Origin: an uncultured Porphyromonadaceae bacterium
Lineage (GTDB): Bacteria; Bacteroidota; Bacteroidia; Bacteroidales; Barnesiellaceae_A
Direction: 5' to 3'
NCBI GenBank assembly: GCA_900542255.1
Contig: UQMR01000030.1
Span: forward strand, 1-25,825
Length of the DNA: 25,825 bases
Shown: positions 1 through 7,612 of the stretch, piece by piece
Numbering within the stretch: position 1 is the stretch's first letter
Layout: the number at the start of each line of letters is the position of its first letter
Program-made: the position numbers and the translations under genes
Notes under the pieces: model-generated
Told to the model about the DNA's origin: nothing
The model's input: the letters and a program-made list of their open reading frames with translations, nothing else
Database searches by the model: none

Positions 1-508
1 CGACGTGAGCTTTTTCGTGGCAGATGATGTGATGGAGCATTTCGGGCGAATAATCGACCGGCGGGATGAAGATGGTCTTGAAGAAGGAAAAGGGGCTTTT
101 TCCCGATGGGAGGATAAGGAGCTGTGTGCCTTCTATCACAGCGGTGCGGCACCGGCGGCGCAGATAGAGCAGAGAAAATAGTCGGGCCGAGAGCCACACC
201 ATACCGGTTGCTGCGCCTGCCCAATAGACCCCAGCCAGGACGTCGGACAGGGTTGCAGCCTCGGAGTGGGGAGTGACCGTGATGGTTGCAAGCATAGCCG
301 GTAGCTTGCTGCCGGTGGGAAGCAGATTGCCGGTGGGAAGCCCCGGCAGATAGGGCAGCAAGGGGTAGGTGAGGGCGAAAATAAGGCCCGTTGCAATGAC
401 ACCGCGGTGCAGCGACAGGAATGTATCTCTTCCCCACCATGCTTTATACATTATATAAAGCACAGCTATGGCGAGTTGCGACCCTATGAGGTATGTGGCT
501 AAGTTCAT
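1..508 (-). CDS. M56 family (BlaR1/MecR1-like) membrane metallopeptidase, N-terminal part
   Basis: The frame opens at ATG 508-506 and stays open to the window edge, so only about 169 N-terminal residues are seen. The protein starts MNLATYLIGSQLAIAVLYIM, a hydrophobic segment, followed by further hydrophobic stretches around residues 38-55 and 95-115. Near the window edge lies HEKAH (residues 164-168, bases 5-19), the zinc-binding HExxH motif of M56 peptidases, in the usual place after the second or third membrane helix. The gene lies 12 nt downstream of a BlaI-type repressor in the same direction, which is the standard blaI-blaR1 arrangement: the sensor is expected to inactivate the repressor on a signal. 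No beta-lactamase gene is visible, so the regulated target is unknown. In Bacteroidetes many such proteins carry a TonB-like C-terminus; that part is outside the window. Confidence 0.85.
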   Translation of the reverse strand, partial: MNLATYLIGSQLAIAVLYIMYKAWWGRDTFLSLHRGVIATGLIFALTYPLLPYLPGLPTGNLLPTGSKLPAMLATITVTPHSEAATLSDVLAGVYWAGAATGMVWLSARLFSLLYLRRRCRTAVIEGTQLLILPSGKSPFSFFKTIFIPPVDYSPEMLHHIICHEKAHV

Positions 509-520
509 GGCCCGGGTGGT

Positions 521-889
521 TTATTGTTGTTTGCCCTCTTGTATGGTGCGTAGGATTTCTTCCAGCTCCTCTTGCGAAAGTTTTTTCTCTTCGGCAAAAA
601 ACGAGACCAGGTTGCCGTAGGAGTTGGCAAAGTAGTTGCGGACGATGTCCGACAAGAAGTGCCGTTTATACTCTTTTTCGGTAATGGCAGGTGTATAGTA
701 GTAGGTATTGCCTACTTTTTGGGCCGATACGTATCCCTTGCGTACAAGATTCTTGACGACAGAGGCCAGTGTCGTATAGGGGGGCCGGGGAACGGGCATC
801 TGGCAGAGAAAATCTTTGACGGTGCCTCCTTGCAGTTGCCATATCGCGAGCATGGCTTCTTCTTCTTGTGTAGTAAGCTTTTCTATCAT
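521..889 (-). CDS. BlaI/MecI/CopY family transcriptional repressor
   Basis: This is a 122-residue protein when started at ATG 889 (MIEKLTTQEEEAMLAIWQLQ), which matches the N-terminus of the BlaI family; the frame extends upstream to 925, but those residues would overlap the proposed promoter and transcription start. The N-terminal 80 residues form a winged-helix domain, with the recognition part around PRPPYTTLASVVKNLVRKGY and the wing in VSAQKVGNTYYYTP. The C-terminal helix (EEKKLSQEELEEILRTIQEG) is the dimerisation part. The gene is followed by the M56 sensor after 12 nt and the two should be cotranscribed. A 21-bp palindrome directly over its promoter suggests autorepression. Its target genes beyond this operon cannot be told from the window. 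Confidence 0.9.
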   Translation of the reverse strand: MIEKLTTQEEEAMLAIWQLQGGTVKDFLCQMPVPRPPYTTLASVVKNLVRKGYVSAQKVGNTYYYTPAITEKEYKRHFLSDIVRNYFANSYGNLVSFFAEEKKLSQEELEEILRTIQEGKQQ

Positions 890-922
890 AATATTGTATA
901 TGATGTTGTTACGAACTTTTCG

Positions 923-955
923 CAAATCTACGAAAATTTCGTAGATATATACAAA
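923..955 (-). promoter_or_regulatory. Promoter and palindromic operator of the BlaI-M56 operon
   Basis: Reading the minus strand, a TTTG element (955-952) and TAGATTTG (930-923, matching TAnnTTTG) are separated by 21 nt. Lying between and across them is a palindrome at 926-946 with perfect 10-bp arms, ATCTACGAAA and TTTCGTAGAT, around one central A. TAC...GTA palindromes are the usual form of BlaI/MecI operators. A repressor bound here would cover the -7 element. Predicted transcription start is near 917. Confidence 0.7.
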
Positions 956-1088
956 AGGATAGTTGCTAAAAAATATTAATTCGATATTTTCCCTGCATGG
1001 CTGCCTTGTGTGCGCGCTCTGCCGTGATGGTTGTTTATATGTGGTGCGACTCTATTGGGGGTGGGATCGGAGCTCTGTGATGGGATAC

Positions 1089-1124
1089 AAAAAAGCCCGG
1101 CTTGCAGTCAAGCCGGGCTTTTTT
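1089..1124. terminator. Bidirectional intrinsic terminator downstream of ferritin
   Basis: A 10-bp GC-rich stem (GCCCGGCTTG 1095-1104 with CAAGCCGGGC 1109-1118) encloses a CAGT tetraloop and is flanked by six A on the left and six T on the right. It sits 22 nt past the ferritin stop codon and separates that gene from the blaI promoter. Confidence 0.85.
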
Positions 1125-1145
1125 GTATTGGAAGTCTGTTGCTTC

Positions 1146-1667
1146 TTATTCGTTGTTGGCGAGGGGAGCCGGTGCTGCGTATGTGCGGGCTGCCAGCTCT
1201 TTGTCGAACATATAGAGCCCGTAGCCGTTGTCGCCAATCTTCTTGAGGGCGTCTATATAGTTGCTGGCGGTCTCTTCCTCCTCTACCTGTTCGTTGATAA
1301 ACCATTGCAGCATGTTTTGCGTAGCGTAGTCTTTCTTTTCAACAGCAAGGGTGTAGAGGTCATTGATAAGGGAAGTTACTTTCTTCTCGTGTTCGAGCGT
1401 ATCCTGGAAAGCTGCGATAGGCGATTTCCACTCGGTTTCTACGGCAGCGATAGGGGCCAAGGTTACCTTGCCGCCGCGTGAGTTCACGTAGTTCATGAAG
1501 ATAGTGGCATGGTCTTGCTCCTCTTTGAATTGTACGGCAAACCAATTGGCAATTCCGCTGTAACCTTCGTTGGCAAAGTGCATCGACATAGAGAGATAGA
1601 GATATGCCGACCAGAACTCGGCGTTGATTTGGGCGTTGATAGCCTCTTCGATTTTCTTGCTTAACAT
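1146..1667 (-). CDS. ftnA: Ferritin (FtnA type, non-haem)
   Basis: This 173-residue protein has the normal length of bacterial ferritins. The ferroxidase ligands are all in place: Glu17 (in NAEFWSAYLY), Glu50 and His53 (in KEEQDHA), Glu94 (in LEHEKK), with Gln127 and Glu130 in WFINEQVEEEE. It should form a 24-subunit cage that oxidises Fe(II) and stores the mineral in the cytoplasm, guarding against iron and oxygen stress. There is no haem-ligand Met at the bacterioferritin position, so FtnA rather than Bfr. It appears monocistronic, with a strong terminator behind it and a roughly 350-nt upstream region holding two candidate promoters. The start ATG at 1667 gives the conserved N-terminus MLSKKIEEAINAQINAE. 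Confidence 0.95.
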   Translation of the reverse strand: MLSKKIEEAINAQINAEFWSAYLYLSMSMHFANEGYSGIANWFAVQFKEEQDHATIFMNYVNSRGGKVTLAPIAAVETEWKSPIAAFQDTLEHEKKVTSLINDLYTLAVEKKDYATQNMLQWFINEQVEEEETASNYIDALKKIGDNGYGLYMFDKELAARTYAAPAPLANNE

Positions 1668-1706
1668 AGTAGTCGTTTTTTAAAGTTATGTTTTATAAGT
1701 TATAAA

Positions 1707-1714
1707 CAAATGTA
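1707..1714 (-). promoter_or_regulatory. Candidate -7 box of ferritin promoter
   Basis: TACATTTG on the minus strand matches TAnnTTTG and would start a transcript about 35-40 nt ahead of the ferritin ATG. A second match, TATCTTTG at 1776-1769, is an alternative. No iron or peroxide regulator site was recognised. Confidence 0.4.
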
Positions 1715-1961
1715 GTGCCGAAGTGCCGGACTGAATTTTTGTCATTGCCGTGGCATCTTCTTTCGATGCAAAGATATAAATTAAAATGAAGTGGAGTGCA
1801 AGAAACTTGTAAAAAATATAAATTTAGAATTATTATAATTTAAGAGCCAATAATCGTCTTGTATATTATGCTGATTATTAAATCGTTATATTCTTTCGTG
1901 AGAATGATGCCTATTTTATAAGAAGCTCATTGCACCAATGCATCGAAGAAATTGCTTCAAA

Positions 1962-1994
1962 TTGTTTTTTCTCTCTATAACTTCTGTATATTTG
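1962..1994 (+). promoter_or_regulatory. Promoter of the aminotransferase gene
   Basis: TATATTTG at 1987-1994 matches TAnnTTTG, with TTG at 1962-1964 about 22 nt upstream. It lies 29 nt ahead of the ATG at 2024 and therefore argues against the longer frame beginning at 1952. Confidence 0.55.
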
Positions 1995-2023
1995 CAAAAG
2001 TAACATTATTAAACCATTTTGCC

Positions 2024-3217
2024 ATGAATCAAGTATCTGCTCGTTTGGCAGCGTTATCACCCTCGCAAACATTGGCTATGTCGCAGAAAAGCAGCGAATT
2101 GCGAGCACAGGGTATAGATGTGATAAATCTCAGTGTGGGAGAGCCCGATTTCAATACTCCCGACCATATTAAACTGGCCGCCAAGAAGGCCATCGACGAC
2201 AACTTCTCGTTTTACTCGCCGGTTCCCGGTTATATGGATTTGAGAAAAGCCATCTGTGCCAAACTGAAAAATGAAAATGGCTTGGAGTTTACCCCCGAGC
2301 AAATTGTTGTCTCTACGGGTGCCAAACAGGCATTGTGCAATGCCATTTTGGCTATCATCAACCCCGGTGACGAGGTGATAATACCCGCCCCTTACTGGGT
2401 AAGCTACGTAGAGATGGTGAAGTTGGCCGAGGGTAAGAATGTAATTGTAGAGGCCGGCATAGAACAAGATTTCAAGATAACCCCCGAGCAATTGGAGGCA
2501 GCCATTACGCCGAAGACGCGAATGCTCGTTTTGTGTTCGCCCTCCAACCCGACAGGCAGTGTATATAGCCATGACGAGTTGCAGGCCCTTGCCAAGGTAT
2601 TGGAGCGTTATCCCGACGTGATAGTCCTTGCAGATGAGATATATGAGCACATCAACTATGTGGGTGCGCACCAAAGTATGGCGCAGTTCCCCGAGCTCGA
2701 CGGTCGTGTGATTATTATCAACGGCGTTTCCAAAGCCTATGCCATGACAGGATGGCGCATCGGTTTTCTTGCCGCTCCGTTGTGGATAGCCAAGGCATGT
2801 AACAAATTGCAGGGCCAATATACCTCGGGAGCATCCTCTATTGCCCAGAAAGCCGCAGTGGCAGCCTTCTCGGGCGACCAAAGCTGTGTAGAAGAGATGC
2901 GCAAGGCTTTTGAGCGCCGGCGCGACCTCATATTCGGGTTGGTATCGGAAATTCCCGGCATGAAAGTAAACAAACCGCATGGGGCATTCTATCTCTTCCC
3001 CGACGTAAGCAGTTATTTCGGCAAAAGCTACGAAACATACAAGATTGCGACATCGAGCGACCTTGCCATGTTCTTGTTGGAAGTAGCCCATGTGGCATCG
3101 GTAGCAGGTGATGCTTTCGGCTCGCCTTCGTGTCTGCGTTTTTCGTATGCCACGAGCGACGAGAACCTCATTGAAGCAATGGGCCGCGTGCGCCGTGCCT
3201 TGGAACTGTTGAAGTAA
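2024..3217 (+). CDS. Class I/II pyridoxal-phosphate aminotransferase (aspartate aminotransferase-like)
   Basis: This 397-residue protein belongs to fold-type I aminotransferases, subgroup I-gamma (AspC/AspB-like). Visible motifs: GAKQAL for cofactor phosphate binding (residues 99-104), SPSNPTG with Asn175, ADEIY with Asp204 contacting the pyridine nitrogen, SKAYAMTGWRIGF with the Schiff-base Lys237, and LRFSYA with Arg372 for the substrate alpha-carboxylate. The likely reaction is reversible transfer of an amino group between aspartate and 2-oxoglutarate in the cytoplasm; relatives may also accept prephenate or aromatic acids, so the exact substrate is open. The start MNQVSARLAALSPSQT is chosen because it fits the family N-terminus and lies downstream of the promoter box at 1987-1994; the frame itself opens at 1952. 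It seems to be transcribed alone. Confidence 0.92.
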   Translation: MNQVSARLAALSPSQTLAMSQKSSELRAQGIDVINLSVGEPDFNTPDHIKLAAKKAIDDNFSFYSPVPGYMDLRKAICAKLKNENGLEFTPEQIVVSTGAKQALCNAILAIINPGDEVIIPAPYWVSYVEMVKLAEGKNVIVEAGIEQDFKITPEQLEAAITPKTRMLVLCSPSNPTGSVYSHDELQALAKVLERYPDVIVLADEIYEHINYVGAHQSMAQFPELDGRVIIINGVSKAYAMTGWRIGFLAAPLWIAKACNKLQGQYTSGASSIAQKAAVAAFSGDQSCVEEMRKAFERRRDLIFGLVSEIPGMKVNKPHGAFYLFPDVSSYFGKSYETYKIATSSDLAMFLLEVAHVASVAGDAFGSPSCLRFSYATSDENLIEAMGRVRRALELLK

Positions 3218-3258
3218 GAGATACGACGCTGTTTGCAAGCGACATAACGGTATAGTTT

Positions 3259-3293
3259 GAGAGCGATGCTTTTACGAGAAGGCATCGCTCTTG
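3259..3293 (+). terminator. Candidate terminator hairpin after aminotransferase
   Basis: AGAGCGATGC (3260-3269) pairs perfectly with GCATCGCTCT (3282-3291) across a 12-nt loop. The following bases (TGCCTTATG) form only a poor T tract, so termination is plausible but unproven. Confidence 0.45.
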
Positions 3294-3447
3294 CCTTATG
3301 CTGTAAAATGGGATAAGAATCTATGTGCCAATTTGTAATCTCATCTTTGCAAAATGCGCAGTTACGTCGAAAGAATATTTTATATGTATTTGAAAATCAG
3401 CTGCATATATTTGCCGAAAAATAATTAAAGAAATTTTTCCGAAATTG

Positions 3448-3478
3448 TTTGCAGGAGAAATAATTATCATTATATTTG
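3448..3478 (+). promoter_or_regulatory. Near-consensus Bacteroidetes promoter of the carboxyltransferase gene
   Basis: TTTG at 3448-3451 is followed by exactly 19 nt and then TATATTTG at 3471-3478, the textbook layout for Bacteroides sigma-ABfr promoters. The expected start point is near 3484, giving a leader of about 108 nt. Confidence 0.75.
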
Positions 3479-3591
3479 CCCTCATACAGACTTGCAATTA
3501 TCCGTATGTAAAGGCATCTATAAATTTTTGACAGATAGACCTTATGAATTGTAAGCAATACTATGATTTCAACACTTAAAAAGAAGTTATT

Positions 3592-5463
3592 ATGGCGAGA
3601 AAGTTAAAAATTCGCGACCTTACATTGCGCGACGGTCAACAGTCGCTATTTGCAACCCGTATGACGGGAGAACAAGTAGCCCAAGTGATAGATTTTTATA
3701 AAGATGCCGGATTCTACGCTATGGAAGTTTGGGGTGGCGCAGTGCCCGACTCTGTAATGCGTTATCTCGATGAGAGCCCGTGGACACGTCTGAGCTCTAT
3801 CAGCCAGGTTATACAAGGACGCTCTTACCTCACAGCGTTGTCGCGAGGCCGTAACCTCTTTGGCTATGCACCATATCCCGACAGCGTAATAGACGGTTTC
3901 TATAAGGAGGCCGTAAAGCAAGGCTTGGGTATCATGCGCGTGTTTGATGCTCTCAATGACTTGAATAACGTAAAGAGTTCTATCAAGAAAATCAACGAAG
4001 TAGGTGCTATCGCCGATGGCGCCGTTTGCTATACGGTCGACCCCAAACCCGAGCATCCCGAGAAACCCGTCGAGAAGAAAGGTTTCTTTGCCCGTCTGTT
4101 CGGTTCGAAAGAAGAAGAGCCCGTCGAGAAGAAAATATTTACCGACGAATATTTCGTAGAGAAAGCCAAGGGTATGGAGGCTTTGGGTGCCAAGATTATA
4201 ACCCTGAAAGATATGGCAGGCCTAATCAATCCGGCACGTGTGGCTACCCTGATGCCGAAGTTGAAGGCCGCCGTGAATGTACCTGTCGATTTCCATACGC
4301 ACTGTACACCCGGTTACGGTTTGGCATCGTCGCTGATGGCCGTTATTCACGGTGTAGATATCCTCGATACCAACATCTGGTATTTCGGTGGCGGTTCGGC
4401 TGCTCCGGCTATCGAGCTTATCTACATATTCTGCCAGAAAATGGGTATCGAAGTAGAGGTAAACATGACAGCTGTTGCCAAGATACGTGCCCGTCTCGAA
4501 GGCATACGCCGCGAATTGGCAGCTTACGACCTCGTGAAGAGCTTCCCCATCGCATTCGACCCGCTTACCGACAAGATACCCGCCGAAGTCGATGCCCTCT
4601 TCGACAAGGCGATTGCCGCCGCCAAGGCCAACCGCGAGGATGAGCTCCTCGATGCTTGCCACCGCATAGAGGCATACTTCAACTTCCCGAAACCCAATAT
4701 CATCGTAAAAGAGGCCGAGGTTCCCGGCGGTATGTACAGCAACATGGTGGCTCAGTTGAAGAGCCTCGGTGCCGAGGATGTGCTCAACGATGCCATGGCC
4801 CTTATTCCCGAGGTGCGCAAGGCAGCCGGTTTGGTGCCCCTGGTAACCCCCACGTCGCAGATTGTAGGTAGCCAAGCCGTTAATTTGGCCATAGACCGCA
4901 AGAAAGGCAATCCCGACTATACGATGGTAACCAACCAATTCATCAACCTTATCAAGGGTGAGTATGGTAAGACTCCCGTTCCTGTCGACCCCGCTTTCCG
5001 CGAGAAAATCACCGGGAGCCCCGAGGAGAAACCCTACGACATCACTGCGTATAAAGCTCCCGAGAATCCCACTCTGCCCGAGTATGGCGGCATGAAGCTG
5101 GCAAAAGACGAGAACGATTACCTCCTGTTGCAACTCTTCCCCACGGTAGGTGCAACCTTCCTGCGCAATCGTCGCGCCGAGGAGTATGCTGCGGCTCCCA
5201 AAGAGGAGAAAGCCGAGGAGAAAGCTCCGGCCGAGGCACCTATTACAGGTCCTGTACAGAAAGTGCCTATGGGCGGCAGCGTCATCAGCGTGGCTGTGAA
5301 AGCCGGCGACAGCGTGAAGAAAGGCGCTCCGTTGCTCGTTTACGAAGCCATGAAGATGGAGAACACCGTTACGGCCGAGCGCGAAGGTGTGATTAAGCGC
5401 GTATTCGTGCAACCCGGTCAGGTGATAGCCACCGATGCCGTGCTGGTAGAATATGAAAAATAA
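3592..5463 (+). CDS. oadA: Biotin-dependent carboxyltransferase: oxaloacetate decarboxylase alpha / pyruvate carboxylase subunit B type
   Basis: The 623-residue protein has a TIM-barrel carboxyltransferase domain and a C-terminal biotinyl domain. Key motifs: RDGQQS (13-18), carboxylated-Lys candidate in TLKDMAGL (Lys206), metal-binding HTH in DFHTHCTPG (235-237), a Pro/Ala/Glu-rich linker near residues 525-550, and EAMKMEN with biotin attachment at Lys588, 35 residues from the end as is normal. It should move a carboxyl group between biotin and pyruvate/oxaloacetate. No membrane OadB/OadG or stand-alone biotin carboxylase gene lies next to it, so decarboxylase pump and pyruvate carboxylase roles cannot be told apart here. 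An unusual charged insertion occupies about residues 152-183, where PVEKK occurs twice; family members I know are about 595-605 residues. It has its own promoter and terminator. Confidence 0.9.
   Translation: MARKLKIRDLTLRDGQQSLFATRMTGEQVAQVIDFYKDAGFYAMEVWGGAVPDSVMRYLDESPWTRLSSISQVIQGRSYLTALSRGRNLFGYAPYPDSVIDGFYKEAVKQGLGIMRVFDALNDLNNVKSSIKKINEVGAIADGAVCYTVDPKPEHPEKPVEKKGFFARLFGSKEEEPVEKKIFTDEYFVEKAKGMEALGAKIITLKDMAGLINPARVATLMPKLKAAVNVPVDFHTHCTPGYGLASSLMAVIHGVDILDTNIWYFGGGSAAPAIELIYIFCQKMGIEVEVNMTAVAKIRARLEGIRRELAAYDLVKSFPIAFDPLTDKIPAEVDALFDKAIAAAKANREDELLDACHRIEAYFNFPKPNIIVKEAEVPGGMYSNMVAQLKSLGAEDVLNDAMALIPEVRKAAGLVPLVTPTSQIVGSQAVNLAIDRKKGNPDYTMVTNQFINLIKGEYGKTPVPVDPAFREKITGSPEEKPYDITAYKAPENPTLPEYGGMKLAKDENDYLLLQLFPTVGATFLRNRRAEEYAAAPKEEKAEEKAPAEAPITGPVQKVPMGGSVISVAVKAGDSVKKGAPLLVYEAMKMENTVTAEREGVIKRVFVQPGQVIATDAVLVEYEK
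4066..4134 (+). repeat. In-gene 15-nt direct repeat, 54-nt period
   Basis: CCCGTCGAGAAGAAA occurs at 4066-4080 and again at 4120-4134, encoding PVEKK twice within the charged insertion of the carboxyltransferase. The 54-nt spacing equals 18 codons, so the reading frame is kept. Confidence 0.85.
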
Positions 5464-5512
5464 AATGCCGTAATATAAGGCATTGCCTACCTTATTCTGA
5501 CAATGTATTGCC

Positions 5513-5548
5513 AAGGACGTGTCCGGTTTCATGGACACGTCCTTTTTT
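5513..5548 (+). terminator. Intrinsic terminator of the carboxyltransferase gene
   Basis: A 12-bp stem (AAGGACGTGTCC 5513-5524 with GGACACGTCCTT 5533-5544) and an 8-nt loop are followed by a run of T (5543-5548). A small hairpin (AATGCC...GGCATT, 5464-5484) precedes it right after the stop codon. Confidence 0.9.
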
Positions 5549-5705
5549 CATGCCCGCTCTGTGCGCAACGGCTATATCGTCCCTCACGCGAGGCGAATAT
5601 CTGCCGGAGCCTGCGGAACCTTCTGTAAGGCCGTATCGGAACTGAATTTTATGGGCTTTTGAGCTTATTATATGCCGCAACCCCCGCCGTTTCATAAATA
5701 ATGGT

Positions 5706-5713
5706 TATATTTG
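5706..5713 (+). promoter_or_regulatory. Candidate -7 box of the GH43 gene
   Basis: TATATTTG matches TAnnTTTG and lies 41 nt ahead of the ATG at 5755; the upstream element (GTTTC near 5689) is weak. It overlaps the start of the longer open frame (5701), supporting the internal ATG. Confidence 0.45.
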
Positions 5714-5754
5714 CCATCTATTATAATCATATCACATATACACGAAAAAACACC

Positions 5755-7425
5755 ATGAAGAAATCTCTTTTATCTCTTGCGGGCCTTGCCATGTGCACGC
5801 TCTCTGCTTTGGCGGGAGTCTCAGATGTGTGGGTGGCAGACCTTGGTAACGGAAAATATCAGAACCCTATCTTGTATGCCGACTATTCCGACCCCGACCT
5901 CTGTCGTGTCGGTGACGACTATTACATGACCTCGTCGAGCTTCAATTGCATCCCCGGGTTGCAGATTCTGCATTCGCGCGACTTGGTCAACTGGGAAATC
6001 GTAAGTGCCGCCCTCCCGTGGGGGCTTGTTCCCGAGGAAACATACCGTACGGTACAACACGGATGCGGTGTGTGGGCTCCCAGCATAAGGCATCACGATG
6101 GCGAGTTCTATATCTTTTGGGGCGACCCCGATGTAGGTATCATGATGACAAAGGCCGCGCAGGTAGAGGGGCCTTGGTCTACTCCCCATATCGTAAAAGC
6201 AGGGAAGGGTTACATAGACACAACACCGTTGTGGGACGATGACGGCAGGGTGTATCTGGTACACGGTATAGCCGGCAGCCGGGGCGAGCTGAAAAGCGTA
6301 TTGTTCGTTTGTGAGCTGAGTGCCGACGCCACTTCGGTTATCAGTGAGAGCCGTATCGTTTTTGACGGGCACGAGAAGCACGAGACCGTCGAGGGTCCTA
6401 AATTTTATAAGCGCAATGGTTACTATTATATCTTCGCTCCTGCCGGCGGAGTGCCTACCGGTTGGCAACTGGTATTGCGGAGCAAAGACCCGTACGGGCC
6501 TTATGAGGAGCGCACGGTGCTGGCGCAGGGCTCTACCGATGTCAACGGGCCGCATCAAGGCGGATGGGTGGACACTCCTACCGGTGAAGACTGGTTTATA
6601 CACTTCCAGGATGTAGGCGCTTACGGGCGCGTCGTATGGCTCGAACCCATGACGTGGACAGCCGACGGATGGCCTGTCATAGGAGTCGACAAGGACGGTG
6701 ATGGTTGCGGTGAGCCCGTAAAACAATGGAAGAAACCCAATGTAGGCAAGAGTTATCCTGTCATGACGCCGGCCGAGAGCGACGAGTTCGATAGCAACCG
6801 CCTGGGGCTGCAATGGCAATGGCATGCCAACTACGACCGCCGTTGGCATTTCTGTAATGCTGCCGAGGGGCATTTGCGCCTCTACTCTTTCCCCGTGCCC
6901 GAAGATTACAAGAACCTGTACGACGTATCGAACCTGCTGTTGCAGAAAACGCCTGGCAAGGATTTTATCGTGACAACGAAACTCACCTTTGAGCCTTGTG
7001 CCAAATACAAGGGCGAGCGTACCGGCCTTTTGGTTATGGGAACAGATTATGCAGGCCTTATACTGGAAAACACGGCCGACGGATTGGTGCTTTCGCAGGT
7101 AGCCTGCAAGCGCGCCGATAAGGGGAAGCCCGAAACCGTAAACGCATCTGTGCCGCTTACCGACAATACCGTGTACCTGCGAGCCACTTTCAAAGACACC
7201 GGTAAGAAGATAGAGAAAAGCGAGGGCAGCGCCGATATGATTGTCGATGTGACGTTCAGTTATAGTCTCGACGGCAAGAAATATCTCCCGCTGGGCGCGA
7301 AATTCAACTTGAAAGAGGGTAAATGGATAGGAGCCAAGGTGGGTATGTTCTGCACCCGTCCTGCCTTGAAGAGCAACGATGGCGGATGGGCCGAGATAGA
7401 CTGGTTCCGTGTGACGAAGAGATAA
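5755..7425 (+). CDS. Secreted glycoside hydrolase family 43 protein
   Basis: A 556-residue protein with a Sec signal peptide (MKKSLLSLAGLAMCTLSALA, cleavage near 20). The N-terminal half is a five-bladed GH43 propeller with the expected acidic triad: Asp46 in YSDPDLC (base), Asp155 in GYIDTTPLWDDDG (pKa modulator) and Glu213 in TVEGPKFYK (acid). From about residue 340 (DEFDSNRLGLQWQW) a concanavalin-like beta-sandwich typical of GH43 beta-xylosidases and arabinofuranosidases follows. It should cut xylosyl or arabinosyl residues from plant polysaccharide oligosaccharides in the periplasm; the exact sugar cannot be read off. No SusC/SusD pair, regulator or other glycosidase is adjacent, so it is an orphan rather than part of a visible utilisation locus. 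The start at 5755 gives the signal peptide; the frame opens at 5701 without one. Confidence 0.9.
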   Translation: MKKSLLSLAGLAMCTLSALAGVSDVWVADLGNGKYQNPILYADYSDPDLCRVGDDYYMTSSSFNCIPGLQILHSRDLVNWEIVSAALPWGLVPEETYRTVQHGCGVWAPSIRHHDGEFYIFWGDPDVGIMMTKAAQVEGPWSTPHIVKAGKGYIDTTPLWDDDGRVYLVHGIAGSRGELKSVLFVCELSADATSVISESRIVFDGHEKHETVEGPKFYKRNGYYYIFAPAGGVPTGWQLVLRSKDPYGPYEERTVLAQGSTDVNGPHQGGWVDTPTGEDWFIHFQDVGAYGRVVWLEPMTWTADGWPVIGVDKDGDGCGEPVKQWKKPNVGKSYPVMTPAESDEFDSNRLGLQWQWHANYDRRWHFCNAAEGHLRLYSFPVPEDYKNLYDVSNLLLQKTPGKDFIVTTKLTFEPCAKYKGERTGLLVMGTDYAGLILENTADGLVLSQVACKRADKGKPETVNASVPLTDNTVYLRATFKDTGKKIEKSEGSADMIVDVTFSYSLDGKKYLPLGAKFNLKEGKWIGAKVGMFCTRPALKSNDGGWAEIDWFRVTKR

Positions 7426-7440
7426 TATAAAGACTTCGAT

Positions 7441-7486
7441 ACAACGGGGCGTGCCCGCCGGATGGAGGTCGGGCGCGCCTCATTGT
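7441..7486 (+). terminator. Strong hairpin after the GH43 gene, probable terminator
   Basis: Bases 7441-7457 pair with 7470-7486 over 17 positions with one mismatch and two G-U pairs. There is no clear T run behind it (TATGTATCTG), so it may act as a stabilising 3' end rather than a classic terminator. Confidence 0.5.
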
Positions 7487-7574
7487 ATGTATCTGTGTGA
7501 TACGCTCTGTTACGGTCTTGTCCGATGATGGCGGAATTTTGTATCGGGAAGGGTGTCATTCCCCCTTCCAAACG

Positions 7575-7605
7575 TTGGCAGTTGGCCCGATAAACCTTAC
7601 CTTTG
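7575..7605 (+). promoter_or_regulatory. Promoter of the RNase Z gene, giving a nearly leaderless mRNA
   Basis: TACCTTTG at 7598-7605 matches TAnnTTTG, with TTG at 7575-7577 about 20 nt upstream. The ATG at 7613 begins only 8 nt after the box, so the transcript would start within a few bases of the start codon. Confidence 0.6.
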
Positions 7606-7612
7606 TAGAGTT

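Larger units (their letters stand above)
1668..2023. other. Divergent intergenic region between ferritin and aminotransferase
   Basis: I see no gene in these 356 nt. The region is AT-rich in the middle (about 1770-1920). For the ferritin side there are two minus-strand TAnnTTTG boxes, TACATTTG at 1714-1707 and TATCTTTG at 1776-1769, neither with a good TTTG element upstream. For the aminotransferase side there is a promoter at 1962-1994. A short direct repeat (GTGCCG twice around 1715-1728) lies just upstream of the nearer ferritin box. Confidence 0.5.
3218..3591 (+). other. Intergenic region between aminotransferase and carboxyltransferase genes
   Basis: No gene is apparent in these 374 nt. 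It contains a hairpin just after the aminotransferase (3259-3293), an AT-rich stretch and a near-consensus promoter (3448-3478) with a leader of about 105 nt before the next gene. A second TATATTTG at 3406-3413 lacks a correctly spaced upstream element. Confidence 0.5.

Noticed and set aside
572..979. Plus-strand open frame opposite blaI
   Set aside because: Reverse of a clear BlaI gene; sequence shows no family pattern.
2057..3238. Minus-strand open frame of 393 codons
   Set aside because: It is antisense to the aminotransferase, whose catalytic motifs are all intact; the antisense product has no family-like sequence, and such shadows are frequent in GC-balanced genes.
4222..5538. Minus-strand open frame of 438 codons
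   Set aside because: It lies opposite the carboxyltransferase, runs through its terminator, and reads as a His/Gly-rich shadow without recognisable domains.
5821..6873. Minus-strand open frame of 350 codons
   Set aside because: Antisense to the GH43 gene with its catalytic residues in the plus frame; no promoter box and no domain.
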